The notes under the pieces: model-generated | What the model saw: the letters and a program-made list of their open reading frames with translations, nothing else | Databases searched by the model: none | Told to the model about the DNA's origin: nothing | NCBI GenBank assembly: GCA_016935355.1 | Contig: JAFGRC010000051.1 | Location: 1-50,951, forward strand | DNA: 50,951 bases | DNA from: Bacteroidales bacterium | Lineage (GTDB): Bacteria > Bacteroidota > Bacteroidia > Bacteroidales > UBA10428 | Direction of reading: 5' to 3' | Made by a program: the position numbers and the translations under genes | Shown here: positions 49,888 through 50,951 of the stretch, one piece after another | How the letters are laid out: each line of letters opens with the position of its first letter | How positions within the stretch are numbered: the first letter of the stretch is position 1

Positions 49888-50679
49888 CTATGATTTTGTA
49901 ACAAGATCCGCCACTCCGTTCAGAATATATGTTGGTCTGTAAGGGAACTGGTTAACAATCGACCGTGATGTAATACCGCTCAGCACGAGACACGTATCTA
50001 TCTCTGATTCAATTCCTGCAATGATATCGGTATCCATCCGGTCGCCAATGATGACAGTCTCTTCCCGGCTGCATTTGATTTTTTTCAAGGCATTTCGCAT
50101 CATGAGCGGATTGGGTTTTCCGACAAAATAGGCTTGTCTGCCGGTTGCCATTTCTACCGGGGAGATCAGGGATTTTGTAGCCGGGACAATTCCGTGTTCT
50201 CCCGGACCTGTAAGATCGGGATTGGTGCCAATGAGTCGGGCCCCCTGCATTACGAGGTTGATCGCTTTTTCAATCATTTCATACGAGTAACTGCGCGTTT
50301 CTCCAATAACAACATAATCAGGATCTACATTATTCATGGTATATCCGACATTGTACAAAGCGTTGATTAAGCCTGCATCTCCGACTATGTAGGCGCTGCC
50401 CCTTGGTTTCTGGGCATTCAGGAACATGGCTGTAGCCAGGGCGCTTGTATAAAATGAATCTGTTGCAACATCAATACCCATCCGTTGAAGTTTTTCTTTC
50501 AGTTCACGAGGTGTACGTTCACTTGAATTGGTCAGAAAGAGAAATTTCTTCTCGGATGAAACCAGCCATTCCACAAATTCCTTCACTCCGGGTAACAATT
50601 TATTACCATGATACAGCACGCCATCCATATCGATGATAAAACCTTTCTTTTGCAGAATCAGATTGATGTATTTGTTCAT
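49888..50679 (-). CDS. HAD-IIA family hydrolase (NagD-like)
   Basis: GFIIDMDGVLYHGNKLLPGVKEFVEWL; LFLTNSSERTPRELKEKL; FVGKPNPLMMRNAL; VIIGDRMDTDIIAGIESEIDTCLVLSGITS. ATG 50679 preferred over TTG 50700. Confidence 0.93.
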   Translation of the reverse strand: MNKYINLILQKKGFIIDMDGVLYHGNKLLPGVKEFVEWLVSSEKKFLFLTNSSERTPRELKEKLQRMGIDVATDSFYTSALATAMFLNAQKPRGSAYIVGDAGLINALYNVGYTMNNVDPDYVVIGETRSYSYEMIEKAINLVMQGARLIGTNPDLTGPGEHGIVPATKSLISPVEMATGRQAYFVGKPNPLMMRNALKKIKCSREETVIIGDRMDTDIIAGIESEIDTCLVLSGITSRSIVNQFPYRPTYILNGVADLVTKS

Positions 50680-50783
50680 TATGGGAATAATTTCAGTCAA
50701 TTGGCAAAAATATCTAAAAATCCCTAATTATCTTGTGCAACATTTGTAAGGTTTGGTCGTCTTTTTAAAAAATATCAACCGTC

Positions 50784-50951
50784 ATGTTAAGGAATTATAT
50801 CAAGGCAGCCCTTCGAAATATATTCCGGCATAAGTCATACGTGCTGATTAATATTTTCGGTTTGGCCGTGGGTTTTGCATGCAGCATCCTTATTTTTTCT
50901 TTTGTGTTTTATGAGTTGAATTACGACCGGTTTAATGAAAAATACGACCGG
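50784..50951 (+). CDS. ABC transporter permease, FtsX/MacB type (3' truncated by window)
   Basis: MLRNYIKAALRNIFRHKSYVLINIFGLAVGFACSILIFSFVFYELNYDRFNEKYDR to the window end. Confidence 0.85.
   Translation, partial: MLRNYIKAALRNIFRHKSYVLINIFGLAVGFACSILIFSFVFYELNYDRFNEKYDR

Noticed and set aside
1-50951. CRISPR arrays, IS elements, prophage, toxin-antitoxin or known defence operons
   Set aside because: No regularly spaced repeats, transposase, integrase or defence-type domains seen on either strand.

Overview
The window is a Bacteroidota (Bacteroidales-like) chromosomal segment. It is densely coded and mostly housekeeping. I see no rRNA, tRNA, CRISPR array, prophage or transposase. Recognisable genes, in order: SPOR-domain protein (5' truncated by the window), hisS, FadL-family porin, RRM RNA-binding protein, BamA/D15-like outer membrane protein, mutS2, a miaB-like and an mtaB methylthiotransferase, ClC channel, glyA, tonB/exbD/exbB, tamB, tsaD, SiaC/DUF1987, AI-2E transporter, a nucleotidyl cyclase-HD fusion, uvrB, efp, fabI, recN, DUF4835, coaBC (split), rpoZ/omega, bamD, an alpha-oxoamine-synthase-like PLP enzyme, a SIS isomerase, a TorF-like protein, trpB2, a PLP aminotransferase, an ABC exporter, trkA/ktrA, trkH/ktrB, a membrane protein with a Cys motif, trxB, a PfkB kinase, a class II aldolase, a NagD-like HAD phosphatase, and the start of a FtsX/MacB-type permease. 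The observations most worth follow-up are: (1) coaBC is interrupted exactly at a 10-A homopolymer, and a -1 slip restores a perfect CoaC-CoaB fusion; (2) two small hydrophobic ORFs are absent from the supplied ORF track (49 aa at 13698-13847 and 58 aa at 46798-46974); (3) a class III cyclase domain with altered catalytic residues is fused to an intact-looking HD domain; (4) the miaB-like gene has an unusual, CPR-like N-terminal half; (5) REP-like or short-word repeats occur at several convergent gene junctions. I found no clearly new multi-gene defence or mobile system.
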